From Himantopus leucocephalus (Eukaryota > Chordata > Aves > Charadriiformes > Recurvirostridae): a DNA stretch of 64,000 bases. Both the position numbers and the translations under genes were made by a program. The notes below the pieces were generated by a model. It saw only the letters and a program-made list of their open reading frames with translations. It was not told where the DNA came from and made no database searches. The stretch's first letter is position 1, and the number at the start of each line of letters is the position of its first letter. The stretch spans positions 20,813,110 to 20,877,109 of the forward strand of contig RSEF01000005.1 of assembly GCA_003993805.1 (NCBI GenBank), in the 5' to 3' direction. Below are positions 24,244 to 38,373 of the stretch, in pieces.

Positions 24244-25889
24244 GGAGGTGACTTTCCATACAATAATCTTTAATGGACACATATAGTGGAAACTTATCTT
24301 ACAGAATGACAGGTAAATTTTACTGTAAAAAACCCCAATTTCCTTCTTTCAATAATTCTTTTAATAATTGTGGCCATCATATACCTTAAGAAGAATTCTT
24401 CCCAACCACTGTGATTAAAATGCAAAGCTGTTTCTTAACAGTATTCACTCTTATTTTAAAAATGACACTGAGAGCTCAGAGGCTCTTGTTCTTAATTTTT
24501 AAACCCTCTAATTTCATTGTGTCTGACACAAAGCAGAACATCTTTGCCATAATTACTGTATAAGTTATTTTTTCCACAAAGTTGTAATTTTCCTAAAATA
24601 AGCTGGACTGCTTCAATTATGTAAATCAACTATCTAGAGAATATAATGACTGCATTGGCGAAACACAATAGAACTTAACAGGACGCCAGCAGAGAGAGGG
24701 AGAGAGTGATGGGGAAGGCAAAAGCCCAAATGAGGATGTTTTTTTCAATTAGAACCACAGCAAATTCCCTGCCCTGTTGGTAAACTGGCTCCTGTGGCTT
24801 CTCACTCTGCCAGATTTGCTCTTCCCTTGGTGCTAGACTGCAACCATTAAGATTGGCAGGAAGTCTCAGATAAAATGAAAGCCAGTGTACAGAGATCGAG
24901 AGTGGCTAAGAAAAAACGATGGTTTACTTCTGTTGTTATTTTTGTGTATTTGTATTGAAGCAAATATAAAGGCAGTAGGGCCTGAAAGAGCCAAACAGCT
25001 TATGGTAAATTTTATGTGAGATGTCTCAAGCAATATGAGGTGAAACAATGACTGGGAGATGGAAAAAGGCCGTGGTAATGGCTAAAAAATATATTAATAC
25101 TCAGTACTGGCAACCTTCATCAAATGGCTGGCATGAGGTGGCTTTGATCCCGAGTGAAAGTACTGAGAACAGCTGACTCTTCCATACATACATCTCTCAT
25201 GTGACTCTTCCTATAAATCCTAACCTTCCTCCACTCAAGACCTTCTCTGTGACCTAAATTACTCTGTTCTTAGGATGCATCTGTTTCTATCTCTTTGCTC
25301 CAGATGGAACCATCAGATTGAAGACAGCTATATAAAGGTGAAGTAACACCATTGATTTGTATTATGAAGTCACTGCAGCTTTATTTTCAATCCTAATCTT
25401 TGTGGGTTTTATTTTCAAAATCTTTTTTAGCAGCTGACACATTCAGCAGAGACCTTCACTGATCTCCTTTCAGTGATTCCCATTTTCTTTCTAAATAACT
25501 ATAGCTGAAGTAGAAGTTTTTAAAGTAAAAGTTTCATTCTGACAATCCTTTCAGAAATGTTTATTTTTCTGTTGGTCAACATTGACTTTTAATATGGCAT
25601 AGAGCTTGATTAAGTTCTTGTGAGAGTTTACTTTGCTTAATTAGAGCTCTGAAGTTCTCCCGTTTTTTTCTAGTTCTTGGCTAAAATCAGAGTGTAGAAA
25701 ATGTATTCTTATGTGTGTATTCAACATTGCCATAGTTGAAAATCTTAAACACCCAAGTGCTGACAATCTGTCATGATTTAGTCTAATTCTAACCACTTTC
25801 TGTTTTACATTGGAACTCTACTTTTTATCTTTGGCCTATTTTGTTTTATAGTTTCATGGCAGAAGGCACCTGGTCTGATTTACCACTCT
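24244..25889. other. Unique non-coding sequence
   Basis: No repeat or coding frame recognised. A purine-rich GAGAGAGGGAGAGAG patch sits at about 24691-24706. Minus-strand frames here are shadows of composition or of the adjoining LTR. Confidence 0.5.
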
Positions 25890-26260
25890 GTACTTGCCTA
25901 TTTGGTGATTTCTTTGTCCAAGTAGCTCCATGTCTTACAAAGGACTTTGTCAAAGTCTACAGCAAAGTCCAAATAGATTCTATTATTTGATTTGCCTGTA
26001 GCCATGTTTTGATGAAATACTCACAAAGGTGATTTATAATTTTGCCTTTAGTTGACGTATCAACTAACTAAACTGGTGTAATTTAATTGCCTTCTGCTTT
26101 GTACCTCCTCCACTTCCCCAAATACTGGCTTTTCAAGAGAGATACACAAGGTGTATAAATATCCCAGTATTCTAATATAGATTCTGAAAGCTTCTCACAG
26201 TTTTGTAAAACTCAGTAACTGTTTCTTCAATCTTAGGTTCATTTAGCATTCTATCCTAAG
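25890..26260 (-). mobile_element. Ancient LINE (CR1-type) reverse-transcriptase fragment, minus strand
   Basis: Reverse-complementing about 25946-25981 and reading one frame gives RIYLDFAVDFDKVL, a decayed version of the reverse-transcriptase motif A region (YLDFSKAFDKVPH in CR1/L3-type LINEs, with the catalytic first Asp kept). Further right, toward the element's 5' end, the order of blocks (GCCATGTTTTGATGAA, CACAAAGGTGATTTATAATT, TTTGCCTTTAGTTGACG, CTAACTAAACTGGTGTAATT) matches the reverse complement of the sequence upstream of motif A in old amniote LINEs. Beyond about 26090 the match is weak and the edge is uncertain. Indels and stops have destroyed the frame. Confidence 0.55.
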
Positions 26261-29200
26261 ATTTTGTTTCTGTCTAATACTTTGCTCCTGCAGTGCCTCT
26301 CTTGTCTCAGTCTCTGACTGTGATACATTATTCCTATGTGGATAAAAAACCTTCAAAACTGTTATTTCCCAAAATCTGATGAGAAAAATTCAACCTTGTC
26401 CATCACCAAAGTGGTTTTTCCTCTTCTTGGTCTAGCAATCCCACTTACGCTATTACTTTTTCCTCCTTCACCTAATCCTAATTAAATCCTTGCTTATTTT
26501 TTCATGCCTGTGCTTCTTCAATTACCTCTTGCAAAATAGTTGTGTTCTTTACTAAGGGAAAGTACTTTCCCTCTGGCCAAAGCAGCTGAAGAAAGCACTG
26601 TGCTTCTCACAGGGACATGCAAAAGGTAATACCAAACATGATAGGATTAATGGCTGTTTCATGTAAGAACAAATATTTTGTGGGCAAAGAATCATAGGAT
26701 GGCATTATTTGCATTGGTCCTGCTTGTAGATCAACTACATTTCACTTAGCCTTTTGGGTGAAGCTTAGAGGTATATTGATTAGAAACTTTCGTTGCATAT
26801 TCCCTTACCTTGGTAGGTGTGCTGAAATATGAAATTGCTTATTGTATTTGATTGCTTAATCTTACAGAGATCAAACAGTTTTACGTAATTTTTGGTTCTG
26901 GCAGCACAGTGGATAGCAAGCATCAGAATCAGACTGTAATTGCTGGCAGATAATCATCTTTCTTTCTTTGGTATTGTAGGTCAGTTCAGGTTGTGGAAGA
27001 TGTGTTTTATGGAGATTGAAAATGAAGGGGTAGTAGAGATCGTGCATGACATAAGACTGAGAGAAAGAAAAATGAGACAGATAACAAATTATATATAACA
27101 GATAAATACTTGTGTTTTGTACACCTACCGGTAGCCATGAAGCACTCTCTCAAGTACTGGAGAGAATAGCGTGAACATGTATATTTGCATGTTTATTAAT
27201 TTTATTTTTATATTGTCCAAAGTTTTTAAGTTAGTGGCATGATAGTGTCAGTTGCTAATCCACAATCCTTTTGCAAGGCTTGCTTCCAAGATTACATGAT
27301 TTTATTACCATAGTTTAAAACTGTGTAAAGGACTGTTTCAGGGGAAGTTTTACTAACAATATAAGCAACAGAGGAAAAATAGCACTCATAATAGTATTCA
27401 GCAGTTTGTCTTACTTTTGGCAGGAATTGTCAGCAAAGTTGAATTATTGTCATTATCCTTCAGCACACAAAAGAGGCTTTAATCCCTCAGTTATCTGAAT
27501 TTCCAATAAGTAGAGGAAATACTAGATCCTGGTTATCCCAGCGTATAAGAGGAAAAAAACCCACCACTTAATTGTATGCACAAATCCTGTCTGAAGTAGT
27601 AGGTATAATTCTGAAGGACACAACATTGTGGGTTTTGGCTGTGCTATTGCTGCAGAACAGCTACAACGTAAGAGAACTCTTACTCTTTCCCTATCAATTG
27701 AAGCCTTGGATAAGACATTATTGTCTCTGAACTCCTTTAAACTCTATAAAAAACAAGACTGAGCTAAGCAGACCATAATTATTTCATTTACCCCACACAG
27801 TTTCATCTGATTTGCTACGGACATCTGTAAGGGGACCTTCAATTACAGCACAGATAAGGAGGTTCTATGTATTGTAGCTGAATCTATGTACCAAAGGACA
27901 CATAATAAAAATCGGGGAAAATTCACAAGGAAATACTGTCTGCTGATTTTTTTGCTCGTCTCTGCTATATATTGTTGCTAACCAGCCTTCGACTAATTAA
28001 AAATGTGAGAAAACAAGATTTTAAAGGATTATTCTTCTTCAATTTAAGAAAGGTAAAAAAATATTTTTTAAAATAATGTCCTGAAAGAACCTCAAGTGAA
28101 TGTATCAGCACAGAGAAGCTATTACACAGAACTCTAGGTGCTACCGCTCATTTCAAGAAGGCCTGTGGATAAAATAAGGAAATAATATTTCAGCTCAGAG
28201 AGAACAGGGGAAAAGATAACTGAAGTTTATTGAGCCAGGTATAATGACAAAATATGGGTGAAGCTGCAGCTTCATTTGCAATTTATCTTGTTATCACTTG
28301 GGAAATTATAAAATTTGAGAGTTTATGGGATTGAGCTCATAGTAGCAATCCCTTTTATGAGGAATCTGGCAAAATCCTTCAAGGGTATCTTGTATAACTT
28401 GATGGAATTTTACTCACTGTTAAACAGTGTAGAATCTCTTTAGAAAGCTGTGAAAACCATTTATCAGTCATTAGTGACACATAAAAACAACTGGGGACAG
28501 CTTTAGTGGTCTGTTCATAAACCCTGAAGAATGAGGACACAAAATCATTATCCTAGGGATTGACACACTGGAAAACCTGCTGGACTCAGAAAATGTGGGC
28601 TTTTTTTTTTTTTTCTTCTTTTAAGATATAAGTCTTTGCTGGCCATTTGGATTTTCCACATGAGGAAGAGGAGCTGCAGGCTCAGCAGTCTTTTCACACT
28701 CACTCTGCGTTTTCTGCATGTTGGACTTTCAGACTTGACAGAACGGCAAGGGATTACTACTGGTCCCCTCTCTTCCTTCAGATCTGTGTGAAAGCATTCC
28801 CAAGTGTTCCACCTGGTAGGAATATTAAGACCGGCAGCGTTAGCAAGGCTCTGCTCCAATAATCACAACCAAATTATCTTCCTTCTTCCATTTGCACTGT
28901 GAAATAAAAAAAAAGAGTTATCCTCTTTCAGGTTTGTAATTGTACTTAATGTCATCACATTCCCCACAATTTCCTATAGCCTACATTTTGTTAGATATGT
29001 ACTATACATCGCATTACTCTAGGTCTGACATACTGTGGTTCCTATCCAAAAAATTCCAAATCAGTTAGGAACAAATCATGAAAAGAAAAATAATCTCCTG
29101 GAAAACATTTTCTGTTACATCTGTTTTCACTTTATTACAAACGATTTTTTCATACATGCATGCACACACATGCAAGTAGAAATAACTTTTGGTTTGTCAG

Positions 29201-32200
29201 AATATGGGCTTCCATTCTGACATAAAAAAAAAGAGAGAGAATGCACTCATGGAAGGACTACTGACCATTTAGTTTCCTTGGTTTTGTGTTTTAATATTTA
29301 TGCATAAAGGGGACTTGTTACTTCCTAGTCCATCTTCTTTCTCTTATCTGGGTCCTGCAGTGAAACTATAATAAAAAGGAGAAAAAAAAAATCCAGTAAG
29401 GATAATGAGTCCATTTTACTGGCTTTGGCTTTCTATCACTGCTGAATACTTAAGAAAATTTGTGTTTACAGTCATAGCCTCAGGAGAGGTGCATTTTGTT
29501 TCCAAAAGCATCCTGCAGGACAACCGTCATATAATCCTGCTCAAGTGTCCTTCAGTGCAGTGTAAACAAAGTAATGCAGGATTTTGTAATGTAATTACAA
29601 AATAGCAACAGTGACCTGTTGTGATTTCAGCCTGTTTAACAATCTTAAGCCTTTTTAAGGTCACGCATCAATGTTTTATCTTGTTTGCAGTAAAAAGTGG
29701 GTCCTGGGACTACCGGAACTGCACTATGCTCTTCTGTATATAAGGAATACAGCCCTTTTGCACAGATACTGCTCTCAAATGAGGTGATTTTAAGTATCAT
29801 AATGGAAACAAGTAAATGCTCTTTCAGCTAGGAAACGGCAGTCAGCTGATGTCAGAGAGACTGTCATTGACTGGGATTATGAATACATTCTGGTGGGACA
29901 TGGTCCCACCCTTGTAGTCAGTGCAGCTCTTCAATAAGATGGTCACATACAAGGCATGTATGTATGTATGTTTTATTAGCAGAACAGGTGGGACACGTTT
30001 TAGTATCTGCCCCTTCTTATATACTGATATCATTGGGGGCCCATTTTTGGAATGTAAAGTGCTAGATCTGTGCTTAATTTGCCCCTTTGTGTTTTATACG
30101 TAACTCTGAAGAAGGAATTGCAACAAAAAGGAGAAACAAAACTTATGTTCTTTTCCCCTTGAACAAGGGATTAAAATGCACATACTTCACAAAAGACCTC
30201 AGTCCTTCTTCTGCTCTCATATAGGAACGTCTTCAGAGTTAAATGTGCCTGTTTGGAGATGCTTTATAGTACTCCGCTTACTTCTGTTCCCTCCTCTACT
30301 TAACAGTCCATGAAAAACTTGAGAATCTGTGAAAGCTGTGTCCTTCTGAAGCCTCTTTCTCCCTGTAGCGTGGGTCCCTGTGATGTTTCAGCCCTTGACT
30401 CTGTCACATATTCACAGCAGATAATAAAAAACCCAAGTTGCCTTTCTAGAAACGTCATGGCTCACTGATCTCATTAGGAACATACCTTATTCTTTCTCAG
30501 CAGATCCTTTGGCTCTGGCCCTTGAAGCTGTTTGAAATTCTCTGGCAGCTCAGGAGGGAGGCTGAATAGCATGATATTTGTTCACTCCTCATTGCCAGCC
30601 TGACAAGCGAACAGCAGTTCACCAGAGTTCAAACATCTGGCAAACAGCTCACTGCAGCTCTAAGCTGTCACACATTAATAAAGACCAATTGTTTCATCAA
30701 GAACATGTTGGGAAGTTTAAAGGAAGAGTAGAGCCAAGGGGAAACGTGATAATTAAAAGTATCTATATAAAGCTATAGTGAATAAAGGATGATTAATTTA
30801 ACTTTCTTAAAGTTAAATCTATGTTACAGGATCAGACAGGAACTTTGTTCAGCATAATTGAGGAGCAGAGGCTGCCACCCTTACTGCTGTTGAATAACAC
30901 CTTATTCACTGGATAGTTCCATGGGATCCCATTGGAATCCAAGATGTATTCCTGTGGCTGATGTGAAGGGAAGATGGAAGGGCACATTTTCATACCAATT
31001 CTTCCTCTAATTTTAAAATATACTAATCTGCTTGTAAAAAAGGACAGAAACACATCAAACCTCTTTGTTCATGTCTTCAAACTCTTTGCTGCTCATTATC
31101 TGTCAATATGCTATACATTATATATTACACAGAGTATTGGTTTCAAAATATGCCTTAAAGAGAGGTATGTGGAGAAGGTCATGAGAAATGCTCCATTTTA
31201 TGGACAAGTCACACATTTTCTGTTTCAAGAGATCTGACATTTGCCCCATCACTTTCCACATGTCAGTTTCTCTGCTACTTTCAAACACATGGCTTTTGTA
31301 CTGCATTGCAACATTAATTTTTAAAGAAAAATCCATAGTTTTGTTAGAAACAGACACAACATTCTAGCTTTTAATTCCATGTTTCTGACCACTTCTCTTC
31401 CTAACAGCTTATATAAGAAGCAAAAATCTCCAAAGGAAAGATTCTTCTCTCTTTGCTTCAGAGAGGATGAATTCAGAAACATCTTTACGTCTAGAATAAC
31501 CTTGTAAAACATGCTGATATCTTAGGAACGATACCAGGTGTAGTCCACTCAAGAATTCCCTTGAATTTTGCCCTGCAAGAGAGATGAAGGTGGCTCACGC
31601 CCTGGGTGTGCTTGAACAGGAGTGAGAGATGGGGAAAGAAAAGCTTGTTTTTCCTGCCTCTGCTGTGAGAAGTGGGGAACCCTAATGCTCACCACCCTAC
31701 ATATCCTAAAATATTTATTGTCAGTGGTAGCTGCTGTCAGGGATCTGGCAAGGGCCATTGAAACCAGGATCATTTTGCAGCCTGCTGGTTTGGGTGAATG
31801 CCTAATGTTCTGTACCTAGAGGTAGCCCCAGTGTTAAGCGACTAGAAACAATTCTTACACAATATGTCTGAACAATCAGAGGATTTCATGGGAAAGGTTA
31901 GTGTATTTTGGAGAGTAGAAATGGGCAAAGTGTCTCTAAACATTTGGATCATGATCTGAAACCATGGTTTACAGCAACTGGTAGGAATGATAATTTTTTG
32001 ACAGTTAATGTTCTACTTGCAGTTTTGTTGGGAACAAGCTGTTCTTCTTACAAATACCAACATAGGTATGCAACTGCCAGAGAGAGACTAAAGGCTAGAA
32101 AGACATGCAATATAATGAATCACTTAGAGATTTCCTTGGAGGCATAATATGGTAACTTACATTATTACTACAAGTGTTGTACTAGTTCTGAGAATACAGA

Positions 32201-32429
32201 TGTGCACTTCAATAAACTCTTTTCACAGATTTTTTTAAAAAAGCAGTTTAAAATAAATGTGCAGAATAAGATTTTTAATATTTCCATTTATTTGATTTTC
32301 TTTTTCTCTGTGTCATTAATGTTAGACATGCCATTCTGCCTGATGAATGATTTTTTTAAATTTGTGAATCATAAGCCCTCACAGCTGACACCTTCTAAGA
32401 TGCTTTCATCTTTGTGCCATTTATAAGGC
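26261..32429. other. Unique non-coding sequence
   Basis: About 6 kb with no recognised gene, RNA or dispersed repeat. It includes a 14-T run (28601-28614), a short ATGT tandem (about 29956-29971) and a 10-bp palindrome CTACCGGTAG near 27127. Frames at 28548-28862 on both strands overlap each other and have no domain. Confidence 0.5.
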
Positions 32430-33840
32430 TGATGCAGTTTGTTTGGAGAGATCTCAGCGCTAAAAGCACTGCAGGATATGGCCTCCAGTAATGGTTCATG
32501 TTGTCATTTGGCTGGACTCCCTGTTCCACAGCTGTAACAACTGAAGGAGGTTTGTGTTGTTTAGAGGTGGTGTAGAAAGCTCTACAGGTAGGGCAGAGCA
32601 CTGGCACCACAGGGTTGTGGTGCAACTGCTCGTTCAGCTTCTACTCTTAAATTTCAGTTATGAGATGCTTTTAATTAGACTAGTCTTTCTGCTGCCACTG
32701 GCATGTTTGCTGGACCACATGATTATTGCCCACTTTCATAGCAGAAGGGTGTCTTCACCTCCTGAGAAAAGTCCCCTGGCAAGGCTTGAAGACTGGGCTG
32801 CTCCAGCCCCTTTTAGACATGGTTGTGTAGAGCATGGCACAATGGGGTCAATTATTCCAAAACTTGGAGATACCACGGGGTTAGTCAGAGAGGGGGCACA
32901 GATACTGCTGCAGGTAGCTGCCAAACAGAAGCTCTTGCCCTGGCAAGTCTGGGTTCTGTTGAGCTGACAATGTGGTGTAGGAGGCATGTAAACAGGTACA
33001 GTATCTACAGTTGGAAAAGGTACAGGAGCCAGGTGATGGTGACCATATGAATGATGGTAAGGTCACCTCTCATTAATAAAACACGTGGAGTTAAAGGCCT
33101 TAACAACTACATGCCTATTTGTGATGAGGCCTAACCTCCTCCAATATTGTGGGCAGCCACAAATTTTACAGCAGTCTACCTGCTAATAAGTTCTCGCAGA
33201 CAAGACTAAACAGAGTCTGCTGACTCTTTGCACAGTATTTGTCATCACTGGCCTTGTGGTAATTAATCCCTCTGTCCTTTTCTGCAGCTGATCCTCTGCA
33301 TCTGTTCAACAGATCTTTGCTGAATTGCTGGTTGAAGATGAAGTGCTTAAATATGGAAAGAAGCATACAGCTCTTCTTGGAGAGGCTCTTTGTCAGCCTT
33401 CTCACAGCTAATCTCACATCTCTGCTCCAGCATATAAAACAGGTGCGTCCGCCATGAGCTTTTGAAGGCATTTGAGATGCGTGGTGGAAAGATTACGGAA
33501 GCGAGATGGAGGCACAGTTGTTCCAGGCCGGTTGGTGCCCTGGTTTGACAAGTTGAATGTTTCTGGCAGGGAAAGTCCAAAGCCTGAAGCACCTATGCTG
33601 CTTGTGGGTGTCCTCATGAGGCATTCCTAGGATGCTCCTGCAGCAAGGTGGTTTGAGTAGCGGGTCATTTTGTCCCCATGACCATTGTTGGAAGACTCTG
33701 TTGCAGGACAGTGTAGGTGCAACCTTGCGTCTCTGTCTACCAATGGGAACAGCATAAACATCCCTATGTTGTGAGAAGAAATGGCTAAATACATTAAATA
33801 CTATTGCAAACTCTACTATGACAATAGGTGCTATATTTGT
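32430..33840. other. GC-richer segment of unknown origin with long decayed frames
   Basis: This segment is distinctly GC-richer than its surroundings and has unusually long frames on both strands. On the minus strand one frame runs from 33840 down to 33166 (about 225 codons) with a single TAA near 33492. A second minus frame (33617 to 33414) contains PSRFRNLSTTHLKCLQKL. A further minus frame (about 33060 to 32736) is rich in Pro/Ser. A minus frame at 32625-32395 contains NHYWRPYPAVLLALRSLQ. On the plus strand 32554-32967 is open for 137 codons. I recognise no family. It may be a decayed retrocopy, an old DNA transposon or a non-coding exon. No terminal repeats, poly-A tail or target duplication was seen. 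Confidence 0.3.
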
Positions 33841-36800
33841 TCATAAGCATCATAAAAATTTGCTACAAAGTACCCCAGATGTTTTTTACAGCACCAGAGG
33901 TGAAACTTCACAGCGAACAGCTAGTTTCACAACAATGTAGATTAGTGGTTCCATTTAATTTCAAAATGGCAATATTCTTTTATAGTAGTACCTAAATATG
34001 AAGTATCATTTTAAAATGAGAACTGGAATTATTACAAGTTGCAATTTGTTGTGAAACACATCAGAGGTATTGTATTTGAGCGATCTATTTCTCCTCATTT
34101 AACGTTGTAAATTTGTTAACTTGAGTTTCATTTCCCCTTCAGCATTGTAGTATGGGGGGTTTAGAGGTAGTGATCTTTGCTGTATATAAAGGCATAAAAT
34201 CAGGTGGATCAAATCAATTTTAATATGGCAAACTGACCAAAAATGCACAAAAGTAGTGATGTCTTCAAAAACCATATTGCTAAGAGATCTGTGGCAAACT
34301 TTTCTTTTCTCCAAGATTTTTCTGTAGTAGCTGTACTTGTACCACAGAAATTCTCTGGTAAATTGCAATTCATCTTGGTTTATGGGACTATTTGCCCCCT
34401 GGGTTTCCTTGAGTTTTTATGGAGTTTCACTGAATACCGTGGTTGTTTACAGTGTTCACCAACACAAGTGATGGCAAAACAGCCTTCCAACCCATAACTC
34501 AGAATTATTACTGTTAAAATAATGTGTCTTCTCACTTTCTGGTGAGCTGATTTTCTTCAGTGCATCTAAAGGAGAGTATATGATCAAAATACTGAGTGCA
34601 GGGTAAAAGAACATGGTGGGTGAAAGTTACTCAACAACAGCAGACTTTTGAAATCTTGGAAGCCCAGTGCTTTCTCTAACAATAATGTTATTGTTGATGA
34701 TGGTGTAAAGTTCTTCTGCTGTATTTATAAGGTGATTAAATTCAAATGTCCCAAAAATTCTTTATTATGCTATGTATATAGCAATGCTTAATCCACAGCT
34801 TTTGGAGTGTCAGAAAATATATTTAACAAAGTAGCAATGCAAGTTAATATTTAAGACATAAAATGACTATAATAAAAAACTGGGAAAAGAAAGCATGTGA
34901 AAAGATGAAATTTACTATCTAGTATAAATAAGTGAGCCAACAGAGCATCTTCTAAGAAATCAGTACTGTGGAGGCAGCCTCATCATTTTATTATGAAATT
35001 ACTCATATTGCCATTCTTGAGACTTAATTTTGCCATATGCTTTAAGGTTCTAGGATCCATCATGAATTATTTTCATGCAAGACTTCACACTATAAATTTA
35101 GGAGAGAAAAAAGCTGAAAAATGTGGTCTGTGCTAAATTGCATATTTAGTTCTAACTTGAAATATATAAGTGAAACATGGGAAGCTGTTAGTAACCAATA
35201 ATGAATTTAAAGCATCATGGCAGTTTTAAAGAATTCGGGCTTGGAAGAATGTGTGCTATCACTGTCACAAAGCTAAAAGTTCTGTGCCTTGGAACCCCAA
35301 AGTATGAAAATTATTTTAAGCAGCAGGGTTGAAAACCAAATTTATTTGTAGTTTGGGGAAGGGTAACCATTTTGTTCAAGAACTCCATTATGTAACTCTC
35401 TTTCTCTAATATATCACTCTACAGACAAACATATCTCTATAGATTCAAGATTGCATAGAGAAGGCCTGTTAGTAAATGAAATCAGGGAGTCAGATCTGCA
35501 TCTGGTAAATTGATACAACTGGTGATTTCAGTCTGAGACTTTTAGAGACTAGTAAAAGAACGGAGAATTAAAAGGTTAAAACTTCTACTGCTCTTGGAAT
35601 TTAAGTTAGTCTCCTTCTAATTGTCGGTGGTTTCCTCTAGCAGTATAGAAATCTTTATAATAACTACACTAAAATACTTGGCTGTTTGGTCTCAGCTAAG
35701 GGAAGCTGATAACAGTTTTTTTATGTTTCTAAGTCAAAGGTATCTAAAAGCACATCAGGTGAAAAAGAAAGTAGAAAATGAAGCAGAGATAAAGGACTCA
35801 AAACAATTTCCGATCTACACACTAGTATTATGTCCTATGTCTAGTAAGACTAACCCTTCTGATAAAAAGTAAACGGGAAATAGATTTGGGAAGGCAAATC
35901 CAAGATGAAATTTGGCATGATTATTTTTAGGAAGTATGTGTATGTATACATAATTCCCCCCTTGCCCACCACATATCTCTCATGGACAGGTATCCCATAA
36001 AGTTTGGCATGTTTTCTATAGATATCAATATGCTGATCAAGAAGCACAAGTTTATTGTTTATCATTTTCACATAAAATAATTGGTTTACACTTTTATTAT
36101 TGTCTCAGAGATTCCTGGTCTCCACTTCTCCTTCCTGTTCCTTCCTTAGGCTCACAGCCCCTGGGTTTTGTTATGTACACCAGAGCCACACATTTATGTC
36201 CACATGACCCCTCCAAGTCCCTCCTTGTGGCTGGATGGGCAGGAACTGTTGCCAGTGGGAGGAAGACCTTCCCACAGGCACCCACAGAGATGCCTCTCCC
36301 ACACCCCCTTTTCATCTGTTCAGTTTCACTCTTACACCCATGTAGGTTTCTGTTCTTCTGGGAGTGTCAAATCATAAATCAACTGTGTATGTCATCCTCT
36401 TTAAAATGAGGGTATGAAAACCCCTGATGGAGATAGGAGGAACTTTTTAACTGACTATTGACAATTACTTTTTGGAAGTGTTCCGTGGCTGTACTCACAA
36501 GACACATCAATCAGATTTTGTACCCATCATTTTGGTGAATCCTTGCAGGATGCTTCCTTTAAATGAGAACATGTGAATCTTTCTTCTTGAGAAGATGAAG
36601 TGGCACTCAGCTCCTGCGAGGAGTAAATGCCAGAGGGGTTAGTGGTTGCACCACTCCCAGGGGAAGAACTGCAGGTTCTAAAGTGTGTCTTTTTTATGAC
36701 TCCAGCTGGATGGGTTGGTGATCACTGGTGTGCTCTACCATGTCTTGATAAAAGGGATTTTAAGCACCTAATTGACAGTTAGTGCAATAAAAATAGCGCA

Positions 36801-38373
36801 AGATGAAAATGTCCTCCTCTTACAGATTAAAAAAATACACCACAAATATAAACCATTAGGGGGACCCCCTGTGATACAGAGATGGTTATAAACAGATATG
36901 CTGCAGCATTTTTATATTACTTTCAATAGAAGTATAGTCAGAGTAATATATCTTATATTTTTAATCAGTTTTCTGGTTTTCTGCCTCATTTTTGGAAGCA
37001 GAGCTGGAGTTCTGCATAGCCATCATTTCTGTGCTTTTCAATGACCTCTTGGATTTTCTTTGCTTTAAAAAAAGTCATAAATAGTAAATGTGTCATACTT
37101 ATTTGCTACTGATTAATATGTAGCTGTTAAGCATGTTTTTATATAGATAAAAATCTTGACATCATATTAAAATGTAAGTAGATAGAGAAAAATCTCCCCT
37201 TGCCTGAGCAGCCTGTGTTGTCTGGAGGAGATCAGAGCCAACTGCTCTGCAGTTAGGCTGTGGCTCCTTGGCTCATACTTGCCCATTATGATCAGCCCAG
37301 CAAAGGCTCCCAGTGATGCAGCAGGGCCAGGAATTAGCGTGGCAGAAGGATAAATTCTGTATATGCTGGGTAAAGGGAACTCAGACGAAAGAAGCCTTAA
37401 CCTCATGGAAGGCAAAACTACCTGAAAGGCTGATGCTGAAAGCAAAGCAGAGTCTAGCCCAGAACTTGGAGGAATATCTCTCTCTGAAGGACACAAACAT
37501 TTCTGCTTCCTGATGGCTGCTTTCTTTCCTCCTAGTTGGTGCAAAACTGATACCATGTACTTGTTGTCATGATCCTTGTACCACTTGGCACGTAAGCCAC
37601 CTTTCGGCAGGGTTTACAAGGTATAGTATTGTCGGCTCTAGTTACATGGTTAAATTGTGATTTGGATAATCATGTTTTGTTGTTCAGTTAAAGTTCCTCT
37701 GTAGTTTCTTCTGGATATCCTTGGCTAAACCTAATTATCCACTTAATTAGATCAATTCTTCAGAAATGGAAATTCACTGAAATCACTGACACGAGCATGC
37801 CATCCCACTGGCTTGATGGACATGGGTTACCACTTGCCACCTATTATTTCTGCTTTGATCTGTCATTTAAACTATTAATGAGCTGTTAAAAAATTATAGC
37901 GTCTCCCTAACTTTATCAATACTTCAAGTTTTATTGGGTGTTCCTACTTTAATTCACTAATACAGAGAAGCATCATACTTTGTCACTTACACTTTCAGTA
38001 GCATTTCAACCTCAGAGATTAAAACAGCAGAAACAATTCCAGTTGCTAAAAGACACGAGATGTTCAATAGCCACAGAGCTCATGAAGGGAAGGGAATAAT
38101 TCAATTTTTTTCTATCTGCAGAGGGTATGGTGATGCCTTTCCATGAGCAGCAAGAGGAATAGCTAACGTTAATAAAAAAGAAAAGATAATATCAATAATT
38201 GCACATTATATAAAGTTCTCTTGTAGTATATTTTCATAAATGAGCTCTCTGAAAACATCTACATTCACTTTCAATGTTGAGTTTTTTAGTAGCAGGTATT
38301 TTAAATATATTTTTAATTAAATTTCAAGCATTCTCATTCTCAACATGCTCAAGAGTTCTTCATCTTCATCTAG
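33841..38373. other. Unique non-coding sequence
   Basis: No repeat family or gene recognised. A short palindrome, AACAATAATGTTATTGTT, lies at 34678-34695. Around 36100-36330 and 37190-37560 GC rises locally and frames lengthen on both strands, but no domain appears. The end of this stretch (38359-38373) resembles a pyrimidine-rich splice acceptor. Confidence 0.5.
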
